From positions 303,304-367,303 of the forward strand of contig JAYFOQ010000002.1 in NCBI GenBank assembly GCA_034932485.1: a stretch of 64,000 nt of DNA, in the 5' to 3' direction. Source of the stretch: Gordonibacter sp034932485. Lineage in GTDB: Bacteria; Actinomycetota; Coriobacteriia; Coriobacteriales; Eggerthellaceae. Position 1 is the first letter of the stretch, and the number at the start of each line of letters is the position of its first letter. A program made the position numbers and the translations under genes. Below are positions 54,701 through 62,778 of the stretch, in pieces. Under the pieces are notes generated by a model. The model made no database searches. It worked only from the letters and a program-made list of their open reading frames with translations, and was not told the DNA's origin.

Positions 54701-55252
54701 TTTGCAGATTTCATAGGCCAAATGAGCATTGGGCGTCGGGAAAATCGACTTCAACGTTCCGTACGGGGGCTGAGCCCATACACGGGACGTACCACCCATA
54801 GCAAAGTTCGATTCTCCACCATACTTCTCCACCAGCTCCTTGAGCTTGGCACCGGCTTCGTCAAACGCCTCAGCCAAGGAAATACGAACCCAACCCGGGT
54901 CATCCTCACCTTTGGGATTTGTGCGCTTCATGCAGTAGCGCAGACGATCGGGGTGGTACAGGGCTAGCATGGACGATTGAGACTTCGCGCAGCAGTGTCC
55001 GCGGCTGTGGGCGTTGGACTCGTCGCCCTCAACCTTAATAACCTTGTTGTCTTGGACAGTGACCCAAACGCCGCACTCGACTTTGCCGCATGCGCGGCAA
55101 CAAGAACGAATGCGCTTGATCTCGCCAGCCGTCGCATCAACGCCTTCTGCAAGCGCTGCCGACGGTGTCGCCGCAAAGCCAACACTACTTGCGACAGCAG
55201 CGATGGCCGACGCCTTCAGAAAGCTCCGGCGAGTCAGTGAAAGTTTCGCCAT
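51731..55252 (-). CDS. Tat-exported molybdopterin (bis-MGD) oxidoreductase, DmsA-like
   Basis: The 1173-residue catalytic subunit has a twin-arginine signal (TRRSFLKASA), a 4Fe-4S motif (CRACGKVEC plus a distal Cys in GHCC) with a C-x2-C-x4-C spacing, and a C-terminal MGD-binding domain (INPNDAARMGIEQGDWV). It is longer than DmsA (about 810) and in the size range of the large Eggerthellaceae subfamilies that include catechol dehydroxylases. It reduces an outside acceptor that cannot be told from sequence. ATG 55252 has GAGGAGGGG upstream. A TorD chaperone is encoded nearby. Confidence 0.88.
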   Translation of the reverse strand: MAKLSLTRRSFLKASAIAAVASSVGFAATPSAALAEGVDATAGEIKRIRSCCRACGKVECGVWVTVQDNKVIKVEGDESNAHSRGHCCAKSQSSMLALYHPDRLRYCMKRTNPKGEDDPGWVRISLAEAFDEAGAKLKELVEKYGGESNFAMGGTSRVWAQPPYGTLKSIFPTPNAHLAYEICKGPRHFAGILTDEIGSPWMEVEQGPLVYVQWGTAAEYSNYDSTNRTVVDCAQRAYKHILVDPRMTPLGKEADTWLPLRVGTDLCLSLGWLKWILDNEAYDNAFVRRWSNAPFLWNPEKDGRTKKGWFMEMNGGIDMESRILTEADCDPDWINQYWEYKGRYQRFICWDENNNKPTYWDSEECQWEGEKHKIPTTGVWVEHPYKPIISDAWLPDPSKFADPADASFNAYWNAGNEGGKKSNPAGLPKNPALFPGGVSVKLKSGATISAGTVWEAFSESLEKYTLDYVEEVTEVPAEKIEEAVRVYTTRLNPLHGNGGIHYQLAPDQTGHAVQNSRALQLIACITGNSDEPAGNRGSSKAQVDGCAGRANMLKTNYGEKSKTWGVDVGTMELGNTPRNLSVEEQIPLIQKFVQYLIDEKSPLAERYGNHVPTESEARWIAERKGGAYKANTAWPTPQTSFDKNAKQISAERFPLLRYWNRWADSAAIWDSINGIDTPYQIHGGVCMSGDFMNESNLLEAWEALTRLDFWMDFNLWSCPNNGCADIVIPVLHWMEVNTGRVSQGAGGIFGAGQRCVQPMGDCIFDPVAVICLYKAMGVTWNDRDPEYDAWNNLDYNDFVQMGGNVTYEEQEYRVLKDATDWWKTEEFPAGPDFPEYAAKFQEEGWFDCRKWHPERWGTYRRWEMGYRRQQGGYNLYSAVDEKCGFMTPTAKVEVWSTIAESYIPDGAATFAVTNTIDPNVPDIDKFPHWVEPKNSKVANPEYFNAALVDQIKTSDAYINDNYKGDHLVEEYKENLTKHPENAFICTTGSRQPVYFHSEHRQLPWCRELWPSPRIEINPNDAARMGIEQGDWVWVRSPWGAIRQVADLYYGIKEGTANANHAWWYPEVDSASHGFELVGINCCMDKYAQCWICGASQLRGLPVLIYKATAENSPFNNPVPCDPQGKPVITNADDPRLKEWLANDPRLADSKVELTFANSSAKGLQTHGRSLVKE

Positions 55253-55477
55253 ATGCCCCTCCTCTCTTCTTATTCTCGTACTGTCTCCTACGGGATCATC
55301 CGCCGATCGGCGAAGGACGATCCTACGAGCAAAAAGTTTAGAGATCGAAGAAAAGGCCAAATCATAAGGGGTGGATGCTTACACGCGCACATATCATCCG
55401 GACAGGATTATTTTGCTCTGCACGTCGCCTCTATACTGAGTGAAACGGTTCAAAACACCCGACATGAGGAGGTAACC

Positions 55478-56305
55478 ATGGCTCAACCGCGTCCCTCGCT
55501 GACGCTCGTCCTTGACATCAACGAGCAGCTTGATTGCGAAGAGCTCCGCCTAGAAGTTAACCGCTGCTTTTCTTACGTGGGATCGACGTTGGTCCGCACC
55601 CACGCGCAGCCAGAGAACATCGCACGTTTTTTGGTGAAAATGGGAACAAGAAGCTACTGGAATTCTAAGGATGAGGGTTCCGACGAACTATGGACATCTG
55701 TTATGGAACGCTGGTTCTTTAACGAGCTACATAAAGTAGCCAACAACCTAAAACTGTTTAACCGCCGCCAGCGCGAAATTGGCAACGCCGAGATCCCTTT
55801 TGACTTTTTAGAAATCGATCTGCAAAACGGCACTTGCATCGTTCGCTTGCGTCTTGATTCTAACAGCGATATCGCCCCCGAACGCAGCGAGTTACTTACC
55901 CTTTTGCGAGACATTATCAATGCTGGCACCTTGGGCGAGGGTGTAACGAAGGTAACGATGCCCGACGATGCCTCCTTCAACCTACAGCGCAAAGCAGGAT
56001 TGGCTGCAAAAGAGCAGCGCGAAGAAGAAATTGCCGCCGAAAAGGCTCGTCAAGCAGAAGAAGCAGCAGCCGCATTGCGAGAGGCTGAAAAAGAGGCCGA
56101 GGAGGCTTTCTTGGAGTCGCCCCTGCTTGCCGCTTCCCTTAACGAGGAAACCGAAAAGACAAACGACGCCCCCGACGTCGATTGGGATGCCTGCTTCGGG
56201 TTCGACGAGCCCGACTTCGCCATCGATTACACGCGCTGGAACGTGGAATACCATGACGGTGCCTCGCGGATTTTTGATTCAGCAGAACGTTCGTTCATCG
56301 CCTAA
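55478..56305 (+). CDS. Conserved hypothetical protein with charged coiled coil
   Basis: The 275-residue protein is not recognised. The first half (about 1-150) is compact, with LTLVLDINEQLDCEELRLEVNR and YWNSKDEGSDELW. The region about 170-215 is a long Glu/Lys/Ala helix, probably coiled coil, and the tail is acidic (DVDWDACFGFDEPDF). There is no signal peptide. ATG 55478 follows GAGGAGG. It is divergent from the molybdoenzyme and 52 bases before the UvrD-like gene, so the two are likely in one operon. Confidence 0.8.
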   Translation: MAQPRPSLTLVLDINEQLDCEELRLEVNRCFSYVGSTLVRTHAQPENIARFLVKMGTRSYWNSKDEGSDELWTSVMERWFFNELHKVANNLKLFNRRQREIGNAEIPFDFLEIDLQNGTCIVRLRLDSNSDIAPERSELLTLLRDIINAGTLGEGVTKVTMPDDASFNLQRKAGLAAKEQREEEIAAEKARQAEEAAAALREAEKEAEEAFLESPLLAASLNEETEKTNDAPDVDWDACFGFDEPDFAIDYTRWNVEYHDGASRIFDSAERSFIA

Positions 56306-56357
56306 AACATGCACGAACCAATCCTTTGCGACATGACGAGAAAAGAGGATCGCAACC

Positions 56358-58343
56358 ATGATCGAATCCATCGCCTCCTTTGAGGGACGTATGGCGAAAG
56401 TCGAGGGACCTGCGCGCAGCGGAAAGACCGAAGCGCTCATCCAACGCTGCATCGTTTTGCTTGAGCGCGGGGTCGCACCAGAATCCCTCCTCATCGAAAC
56501 GACCACCGCGCAAGGAGCCATTGCCTTTCGCACGCGTCTCCATACAGCACTAACAAAAGCTGACAACTCAAATGCTACCGAAATCTCAGCAAACATATGC
56601 GTATCGACGGCGCTAGACACTTGCGTGGAGCTTCTCTCGCAGCCTACCGCCAGAAAAGCCACGGGGCGCATCCCACGCATACTCAATAATGTTGAGTACA
56701 ATTTTTTCTTGGAAGACATGAAAACGCTGGGACAACCCGTACGGCGGTTGCGCAAGATGCTTGATTTCTTCTATTATCAGTGGAGTAAGCTTGCGCCTGA
56801 ATCAGAATGGCTCCTCGGAGGCGAGGAAGCACGCTTACGCGAGCACCTTGATCGCGTATTACGTAGCGAAGAAGCTATGCTTCCTGAAGAAGCAGCAACA
56901 TTATGCGCAGCCTATCTCATGAGCGAAGAGGGCAGGCAAGCTCGAGGACGTTTTGACTACGTACTATGCGACGACTTCCAAAACCTCAGCTATGCCGAAC
57001 AAACTTGTCTCTGCTTGCTGGCCAGCAAGCAGATTATGGTTTGCGGAAACGTTAATCAAACGCACCGTACCCGCAAAACAAACCCCTATCCTCAGGGCTT
57101 TGTGCAATTCGACGTGTTACGACGTGAGGTGGAAACGTTCACTCTCACAACAACTTTCGGCAGCTCAGCTGTTGCAGCATTTGCAAATGGCCTGTGCAAG
57201 CAAGGCGACATGGATGTCGAAAGAGCTGCCGAGGCACAACACGTCTCAGCAAGCGCGCGCAATGATGTCATATGTATCAAATGGAGTACCCCCGAAGAAG
57301 AATTCGACGGACTCACCAAATACCTGCGCGTACTGACAGATGCCGAAAGCGATCCTCGGGAAAGCAACACATGCATACTCGTTCCCAACAAACGCTGGGC
57401 TCGTACCGTGCAGCAAGTGTTGGAGCAGCGTGGATTCAACGTATCGTGCGCTGGTGCCTCACTGGGCCTGAGCGGTGATCCGCGTGAAGCGGCGCGCGCA
57501 AAAGAATTACTAGCCTATGTAAAACTCAATTTGCTGGCAAATCCTCACGATACCATCGCCTGGCGTTGTTGGTGCGGATTCGACAATTACCTCACCAACA
57601 GTGACGCATGGGAAGGCCTACTGGAATATGCGGAATCACAAGGCCTTTCGCTGCTTGACGCCTTGGAGAATCTGGCCACGCTGGAGAAGTCTTGCTCATC
57701 CTCTACCGACGAGACCTCCAAACCCCTCCCCTTCCCCCGCGCCGATATTCTCGTTCAACGCTGGAAGACCGGGCGTCTCTTCATCGAGCAGAACACTGCG
57801 CGTAAAGGGTTTACCCTTCTGCACGCCATAGAAGCCGACAACCTTCCCATTTTTCAAGACGTTGCGCGTATGCTTGACGGTGACGAACCTGCTGACCAGC
57901 TGTTTGACATGGCAAGATCTCAAAACACCGATCCAGTGTTTCCCAACGAGCTGCATACCCTACACGTTGCACTACCTCAAGCCCTCTGCGGAACGTCCTA
58001 CGATAAGATAGTGGTACTTGCTGCCATTGATGGGTTTACACCGCATCGCAATGCCTTCGAACTTATTAGCACCGAAGAAGACCGCACGGCAGCGCTAAAC
58101 GAAGAGCGCCGTCTTTTTTACGATGCGGTTTCCAAAGCCGAAAAGAGCTTGGTTATTTCCTGCTTCGAAAAAACGTCTCTCGAGCTTGCAGAACGCACCA
58201 AGATGCAGGTGGTACGCATCACGGCCGAAAATGATGACCGTATTGCCATCGTCCGGCCCTCGACATTCCTTACCGAAGCTGGAGACGCCTGCCCAGGCAT
58301 GGTGGGGGGACAATCCCTCTTGGCAGAGTACGATCTCGCCTAA
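56358..58343 (+). CDS. Degenerate UvrD/PcrA-like superfamily 1 helicase
   Basis: The 661-residue protein has Walker A (GPARSGKTEA, about 17) and a DDFQ Walker B (LCDDFQNLS, about 206), so it binds ATP. Later UvrD motifs are eroded. The motif III GD-Q pattern reads GNVNQTHRT. The NYR of motif IV reads TTFGSS. The TRA arginine finger of motif VI reads SKAEKSL. It may be a non-helicase ATPase. It shares strand and spacing with the hypothetical gene upstream and ends at a shared terminator before torD. Confidence 0.82.
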   Translation: MIESIASFEGRMAKVEGPARSGKTEALIQRCIVLLERGVAPESLLIETTTAQGAIAFRTRLHTALTKADNSNATEISANICVSTALDTCVELLSQPTARKATGRIPRILNNVEYNFFLEDMKTLGQPVRRLRKMLDFFYYQWSKLAPESEWLLGGEEARLREHLDRVLRSEEAMLPEEAATLCAAYLMSEEGRQARGRFDYVLCDDFQNLSYAEQTCLCLLASKQIMVCGNVNQTHRTRKTNPYPQGFVQFDVLRREVETFTLTTTFGSSAVAAFANGLCKQGDMDVERAAEAQHVSASARNDVICIKWSTPEEEFDGLTKYLRVLTDAESDPRESNTCILVPNKRWARTVQQVLEQRGFNVSCAGASLGLSGDPREAARAKELLAYVKLNLLANPHDTIAWRCWCGFDNYLTNSDAWEGLLEYAESQGLSLLDALENLATLEKSCSSSTDETSKPLPFPRADILVQRWKTGRLFIEQNTARKGFTLLHAIEADNLPIFQDVARMLDGDEPADQLFDMARSQNTDPVFPNELHTLHVALPQALCGTSYDKIVVLAAIDGFTPHRNAFELISTEEDRTAALNEERRLFYDAVSKAEKSLVISCFEKTSLELAERTKMQVVRITAENDDRIAIVRPSTFLTEAGDACPGMVGGQSLLAEYDLA

Positions 58344-58357
58344 TACCGACCTCACCT

Positions 58358-58395
58358 AAAGGTAGGGCCCCGACAAATGTCGGGGCCCTACCTTT
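58358..58395. terminator. Bidirectional terminator between UvrD-like gene and torD
   Basis: A perfect 18-bp inverted repeat (58358-58375 with 58378-58395) with a two-base loop and A/T flanks, between convergent genes. Confidence 0.9.
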
Positions 58396-58419
58396 TACTC
58401 ATCACACACTAAACGATGT

Positions 58420-59100
58420 TTATGCTGCTGCTTCCGAGCTGTCTAGAAGCTCCGTGAGCACCATTGCATCCTCCTCCACGAAACCTATCGAAAGCTGCGC
58501 CAAACCCTGGTAGAACAAGGTGCGCGAGAAGCGACGCATATCGGTTACCAACAGAGGAAGCCAGTTCAAAAAATGCGCCTGTACGAATTCGCGTTGGGTT
58601 CGCAACTGCTCAATTGCAGCATCCTCGTCTCCTTGATGCAGTAGCTCAGCCGTTCGTAAACAGAGGCGCTGCATAAATTCAAGTTCGAGCGCAATATGAT
58701 CTTCGCCCTCGTTCCACTCCCCGCTCTTTAGGCCATTCTCGCGCAGAATCTCCAACACTTCAGCGCGTGCTTCCTGCATCATCAAACGACGTTCGCTGGT
58801 ATAAACGCTCTCAAATGGATATGCCGCTGAATATCCATTCACCCCATGGCCAATAAACGTGCGGACAAAATCGATAGCAAGGTCTGTCACGCTATCCTGC
58901 CAAGCGCATTTCAAATAGTCGTACAGCTGATGATACCCTTCGTCAACCTTGCTATTGCCCGTTGACGTAGGAAAGCGCATCCCCTGCAACTCCCGCAAGG
59001 TTTCCTCGTCAACTTCTTCCCGGAACAAACGCGCAAGTAATCCGTAGGTCTGCGCCCTCATCTCCGTCAAGGCAATTACATCGACCGCATTCTCAGCCAT
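58420..59100 (-). CDS. TorD/DmsD-family molybdoenzyme chaperone
   Basis: The 226-residue helical protein fits the TorD family: RAQTYGLLARLF at the N-terminus, DLAIDFVRTFIG and YPFESVY, then DHIALELEFMQRL near residue 135, the family E/D-H box. It binds the Tat signal of the molybdoenzyme and guides cofactor insertion. I chose ATG 59100; the longer frame to 59133 overlaps the neighbouring gene. It follows the 277-residue hypothetical gene by 4 bases. Confidence 0.88.
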   Translation of the reverse strand: MAENAVDVIALTEMRAQTYGLLARLFREEVDEETLRELQGMRFPTSTGNSKVDEGYHQLYDYLKCAWQDSVTDLAIDFVRTFIGHGVNGYSAAYPFESVYTSERRLMMQEARAEVLEILRENGLKSGEWNEGEDHIALELEFMQRLCLRTAELLHQGDEDAAIEQLRTQREFVQAHFLNWLPLLVTDMRRFSRTLFYQGLAQLSIGFVEEDAMVLTELLDSSEAAA

Positions 59101-59104
59101 AGCC

Positions 59105-59938
59105 CTATGCTCCCTTCTCGCCGTTTTCGGCACCTTCGGCGCATGCCGCCTGTACTTCAGGCATCAGTGCGCGTCCCAAATCGGTTAGTTGCCAAGCGTG
59201 GTTATTCCAGACCAGCGCATCCGTACGTTCAAGCATGTCGATGAAATGACCGCCGAAGCGACGAGGGTTTTGCACAACCTCAAACACGTCAACGATGTCT
59301 TCAATCTCCTTTTTCGAGCGAGGTGCTTCGTCAACCGCTTCCATTACCGCACGGTACACTTCTCTATACAAACTATCTCGGTCAAGAACAATGCTGCGGA
59401 ACTGAGCACCCACCGTCAACTCGTCATACACTTCCAAGCCTTCTTCGGTGGCGTGCCATATCGGATCGATGCGCTCTTTAATTTCAAGATACTGGGCACC
59501 TTCTTCAACGTCTTCGTGCTCTTCGGAAACCTCGGGCATCTCGAGACGCAAAGCGCCCGCGCGCTCAAGCATGCGGCACAGTGTCATAGGAGCGTACACC
59601 GAGCGGTTATCACGCTGCAATTCGTCAACCTTCTGACTCAAGACGCTCGATAAGCCCCCCTCGCGACACAGATCGATAATGGCAAGCAACACGGGACGCC
59701 TCGCCGGATTGCGATCGAGCAAAGCAAGTGTTGCCTCGCGCGCACCGCCTTGGCGATCAGGCGTATACACCGCGTCACGTTGCAATGCAGGGGGCATGTT
59801 TCTCATAGTAGGGAAGTCGACCACATCAAACGGATTATCTTCATCCATATTCTCTTGGTCGATCTCAGTATCGTCTACTGCAAGCGGATCGAACTCGTCG
59901 TCCATATCCAGCAAGCCGGAAAACACAGCTTCTGTCAT
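59105..59938 (-). CDS. Hypothetical protein, acidic N-terminus and helical body
   Basis: The 277-residue protein is not recognised. The first 45 residues are strongly acidic. The middle contains repeated helical stretches (RRPVLLAIIDLC, YAPMTLCRMLERAGALRL, YDELTVGAQFRSIVLDR) that look like winged-helix segments. It shares an operon with torD, and ATG 59938 follows AAAGGAGGG. A regulatory or assembly role for the molybdoenzyme is possible but unsupported. Confidence 0.78.
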   Translation of the reverse strand: MTEAVFSGLLDMDDEFDPLAVDDTEIDQENMDEDNPFDVVDFPTMRNMPPALQRDAVYTPDRQGGAREATLALLDRNPARRPVLLAIIDLCREGGLSSVLSQKVDELQRDNRSVYAPMTLCRMLERAGALRLEMPEVSEEHEDVEEGAQYLEIKERIDPIWHATEEGLEVYDELTVGAQFRSIVLDRDSLYREVYRAVMEAVDEAPRSKKEIEDIVDVFEVVQNPRRFGGHFIDMLERTDALVWNNHAWQLTDLGRALMPEVQAACAEGAENGEKGA

Positions 59939-60184
59939 AAGGCCCTCCTTTAGTGAACTCTTACTTTGCATTCAGTATAGAGAGGACACACACGCCCCCA
60001 TCATCCCGAAAGGGGTAAAACCCCGCGCTTCGCGTTGCGAGTATCATACGCAGCGGAGTGTTTTAACCGTAAGCTATTACGCGGTGGACGATCAGGCGTT
60101 TTTCATCCTTGATCTTTCGCTTCACCCCCGTATAATCGTTTCCACGTTGCAAGAAGCGGGGCTTCTTCAAGAAAGGAAGCTCTT

Positions 60185-60646
60185 ATGGCCAACGTAGCTT
60201 GGGGCAAGAAAATTCTTGCCGTTGCGGTTTTGGGATGCTTATGCGCCCTGATCGCAGTTCCCGCGTACGCGTTTTATTACGTGCACGACGAGGAAGTCGC
60301 TTCTCAAAGCGGCCAAGGCGTAATCGAGGTTACGTGCACCATCGATGCAACCTCGATCGGAGAAGGCGTAAGGACCGATTTGATTATCCTTCCGGAAGGC
60401 AGCACCGCTAAAGACTGCCTCAACGAAGCTATCGTGTCCAGCAACAGTCAGAACGGCCTCAGTGCCATTCACGACTACAGCACCACGAGCCTGAAGGACT
60501 ACTTGTCCGAAAAGCAGTGGAGCTGCGCTGTCTTCGAGGCCGGCTCTCAAAAGCCGGGCACGCACACCACGTACGACACGTTGGGTTCGGCGGAGCAGGA
60601 CACTCCTCTGAATCGCTTCGACTGCGTGGTTTTCACGGTAGCGTAA
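60185..60646 (+). CDS. Small secreted protein, DUF4430-like
   Basis: The 153-residue protein has an N-terminal signal or anchor segment (VAVLGCLCALIAVPAYAFYY). The exported part (VEVTCTIDATSI ... DLIILPEGSTAKDCLNEAI) resembles DUF4430, a small ligand-binding domain seen in cobalamin or surface adhesion proteins. It stands alone between two non-coding stretches. AAAGGAAG precedes the ATG. The DUF4430 match is by eye only. Confidence 0.6.
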   Translation: MANVAWGKKILAVAVLGCLCALIAVPAYAFYYVHDEEVASQSGQGVIEVTCTIDATSIGEGVRTDLIILPEGSTAKDCLNEAIVSSNSQNGLSAIHDYSTTSLKDYLSEKQWSCAVFEAGSQKPGTHTTYDTLGSAEQDTPLNRFDCVVFTVA

Positions 60647-60653
60647 GCTACGA

Positions 60654-60715
60654 GGGAAAGGGGCGGAAGACCAACCATCCCTTTCCCAACATCATCCGGA
60701 TTGGATGATTTTTTT
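60654..60715 (+). terminator. Tandem hairpins ending the small secreted gene
   Basis: GGGAAAGGG / CCCTTTCCC (60654-60662 with 60679-60687), then ATCATCC / GGATGAT with seven T (60691-60697 with 60703-60709, T run to 60715). The second is a clear intrinsic terminator. Confidence 0.85.
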
Positions 60716-60865
60716 CCTGCGCAGTCAATCATCCTGCAACGACCTGCACTCTTGGTTAAAAGACCCTTATATTATACTTGCTTGAATATAGTTGCATGAC
60801 TGGTGCAAGAGCCGGGGAGTAGCTATTATAGTCGATGGCTAATTCAGGGGAAAAGAGGCAGGCAT

Positions 60866-62554
60866 ATGGGGATCAAGGTACCTCGCATAACCATCAACGC
60901 CGACTACGGCGAGGAATCCTCGTTTGGAGAACTGAGCCTCATCTCTATTGGATACGGGTTACATCAAGCTTGGGTATACGCCGTAATGTTTGGAACTTCG
61001 GCTCTATTTGGAGTACAGACCTACGTATCGGGTCTGTACGGAAGCCACATCTCTCTCACCTTTCTCGTATCCATCGTGGTTTTCGGCTTCTGCTTACTAG
61101 TGGTCGGCGGACTCAATCGCAAACTGGCTGTACCTATCTTGTCACGCAAAACGCTTTTGGCCGCAAGTATTCTTGCATCAGGAGGAACAGCTCTTTTGAT
61201 GCTTCCCTTAGATTCTTCGTCCGCCATGTTTGTACTGGAGGTTATCGCAGGCGTACTCACCGGAATAGGCTCAGCCCTGCTTATTTTGCATTGGGGCGCC
61301 GTCTACGCGCGCTGCGACGGTTCTTCCATCGTACTCAATTCCGCCATTGCTATCGCCATTGGCTTCGGAGTGTATGCTGTGTTTCTTCGACATGCACCAG
61401 CTCCGCTTGGCGCAATTCTCACCGCACTCATTCCTTTGATGGAATGCGCACTGCTATGGAAAAAGGTGGCAGGATCGTCCCATGTCGACATTCCCGTTTT
61501 CAATCCCCTGCCGGTAAAACAAGGTAAGTTCGCCTTAAAATTTGGTATTCCCGTATTCGTATTCGGATTGGCCTTGGGGATGCTGCGGCAAACCTCCATT
61601 CAATCTATCCTTCCCGCAGCAACAGCTATAGCACAGATCATCATGCTTTTGGCAGCCGGAACCGCCACGGTGCTTATTCTTATTACCATCCTTGCCATCG
61701 GTGACACCAATCGTTGGAATCGCTTCTTTAGGCCGCTTGTTCCCTTTATTGCCGTCGCGTTATTTTTTCTACCCTTTTCAGGGGGGCCAAACAGCGAGTT
61801 AGCCACAGCCGTGCTGCTTATCGCCTATATGTGCTTCGAGGCGCTCATGTGGATATTCTTCGGCGAACTCGCCCAGCGTTTCCGCCTCTCTCCGCTGTTC
61901 GTATATGGCCTTGGACGTGGTCTTCTTGCTTTGGCTGCGCTTGCCGGATCACTGCTACCCATCGTTGCGGCAGACTGGGGCTCTCAGCTTCCTTTTGGAG
62001 AAAACAGCCTACTCATAGTTGTGCTCATTGTAATTGTTGTTGCTTACGCCCTTCTCCCCGACGAACGCGACATTGAGGCGAGTGTTGCTCCCTCGCGTAC
62101 TGCCGTGCCAAATGCAAGGCACAACGCCACCCTAGATGCCCCGGCGGAGTCCGCTTTAAAGGCAAAAGAGCTTTCGGATACCTTAGAGAAAAGCGGAAAC
62201 TCTACTTCCGAACACTCGGAAGTCGCAAAAGAGAAAAACACTGTCGTGGCCCCCGGCAGCTCTCCATTAATCGCAGCGTCTCTCCAAGCGCAGGAAAGCG
62301 AATCGGAACGTGGTGGCAGTGGTCGCTTTCGCACGAAGTGCGAAACTGTCGCTAACACCTACCTCCTCTCTAGCAGGGAAACTGAAGTTATGTTCTTCCT
62401 GGCCAAAGGCCACAACTCAGCCTACATACAAGAAAAACTCTACATTTCTGAAGGAACAGCTAAGACGCATATTCGGCACATCTACCGCAAATTGGATGTT
62501 CATACACAACAAGAACTCATGCGCCTCGTCGAAGTGGCGAATTCTTGCGAATAA
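60866..62554 (+). CDS. Membrane-bound LuxR-family regulator
   Basis: The 562-residue protein has about 12 membrane helices in residues 20-405, a low-complexity Ser/Glu/Ala linker, and a C-terminal LuxR HTH (LSSRETEVMFFLAKGHNSAYIQEKLYISEGTAKTHIRHIYRKL). Same architecture as the regulator at 31686-33221, but not the same sequence. It precedes the sodium:solute symporter and may regulate it (inference). ATG 60866 follows AGAGG; a longer frame from 60803 is less likely. Confidence 0.87.
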   Translation: MGIKVPRITINADYGEESSFGELSLISIGYGLHQAWVYAVMFGTSALFGVQTYVSGLYGSHISLTFLVSIVVFGFCLLVVGGLNRKLAVPILSRKTLLAASILASGGTALLMLPLDSSSAMFVLEVIAGVLTGIGSALLILHWGAVYARCDGSSIVLNSAIAIAIGFGVYAVFLRHAPAPLGAILTALIPLMECALLWKKVAGSSHVDIPVFNPLPVKQGKFALKFGIPVFVFGLALGMLRQTSIQSILPAATAIAQIIMLLAAGTATVLILITILAIGDTNRWNRFFRPLVPFIAVALFFLPFSGGPNSELATAVLLIAYMCFEALMWIFFGELAQRFRLSPLFVYGLGRGLLALAALAGSLLPIVAADWGSQLPFGENSLLIVVLIVIVVAYALLPDERDIEASVAPSRTAVPNARHNATLDAPAESALKAKELSDTLEKSGNSTSEHSEVAKEKNTVVAPGSSPLIAASLQAQESESERGGSGRFRTKCETVANTYLLSSRETEVMFFLAKGHNSAYIQEKLYISEGTAKTHIRHIYRKLDVHTQQELMRLVEVANSCE

Positions 62555-62591
62555 ACCTTGATGTACAGAGCTACAAAACGAAGGTAACCCA

Positions 62592-62611
62592 CTTTGTTCA
62601 ACCGGACAAAG
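62592..62611 (+). promoter_or_regulatory. Dyad upstream of the symporter
   Basis: CTTTGTTC, four bases, GGACAAAG. It differs by one base from the core of the 36-bp palindrome before the arginine operon (46958-46993), so the two may bind the same regulator. Confidence 0.35.
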
Positions 62612-62778
62612 GTATTGCCCTCTGAGGAATCTAGGATAGAGCGCGAGGCTAAACCGCTTGCGTGATGGTGAAACAGAGATCGAACTTACTGCACCCTAGT
62701 AGATTCTTCTTTCCAAGCCGCCCATCACACAAGCGGAACGCAGGCACTCGCTACTCTTCAAAAGAGGCAGGGGCTCGT

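Noticed and set aside
47281..55252. Nitrate reductase (nap) operon
   Set aside because: NapG- and NapH-like genes are present, but NapA, NapB and NapD are absent, and the molybdoenzyme is DMSO reductase-like.
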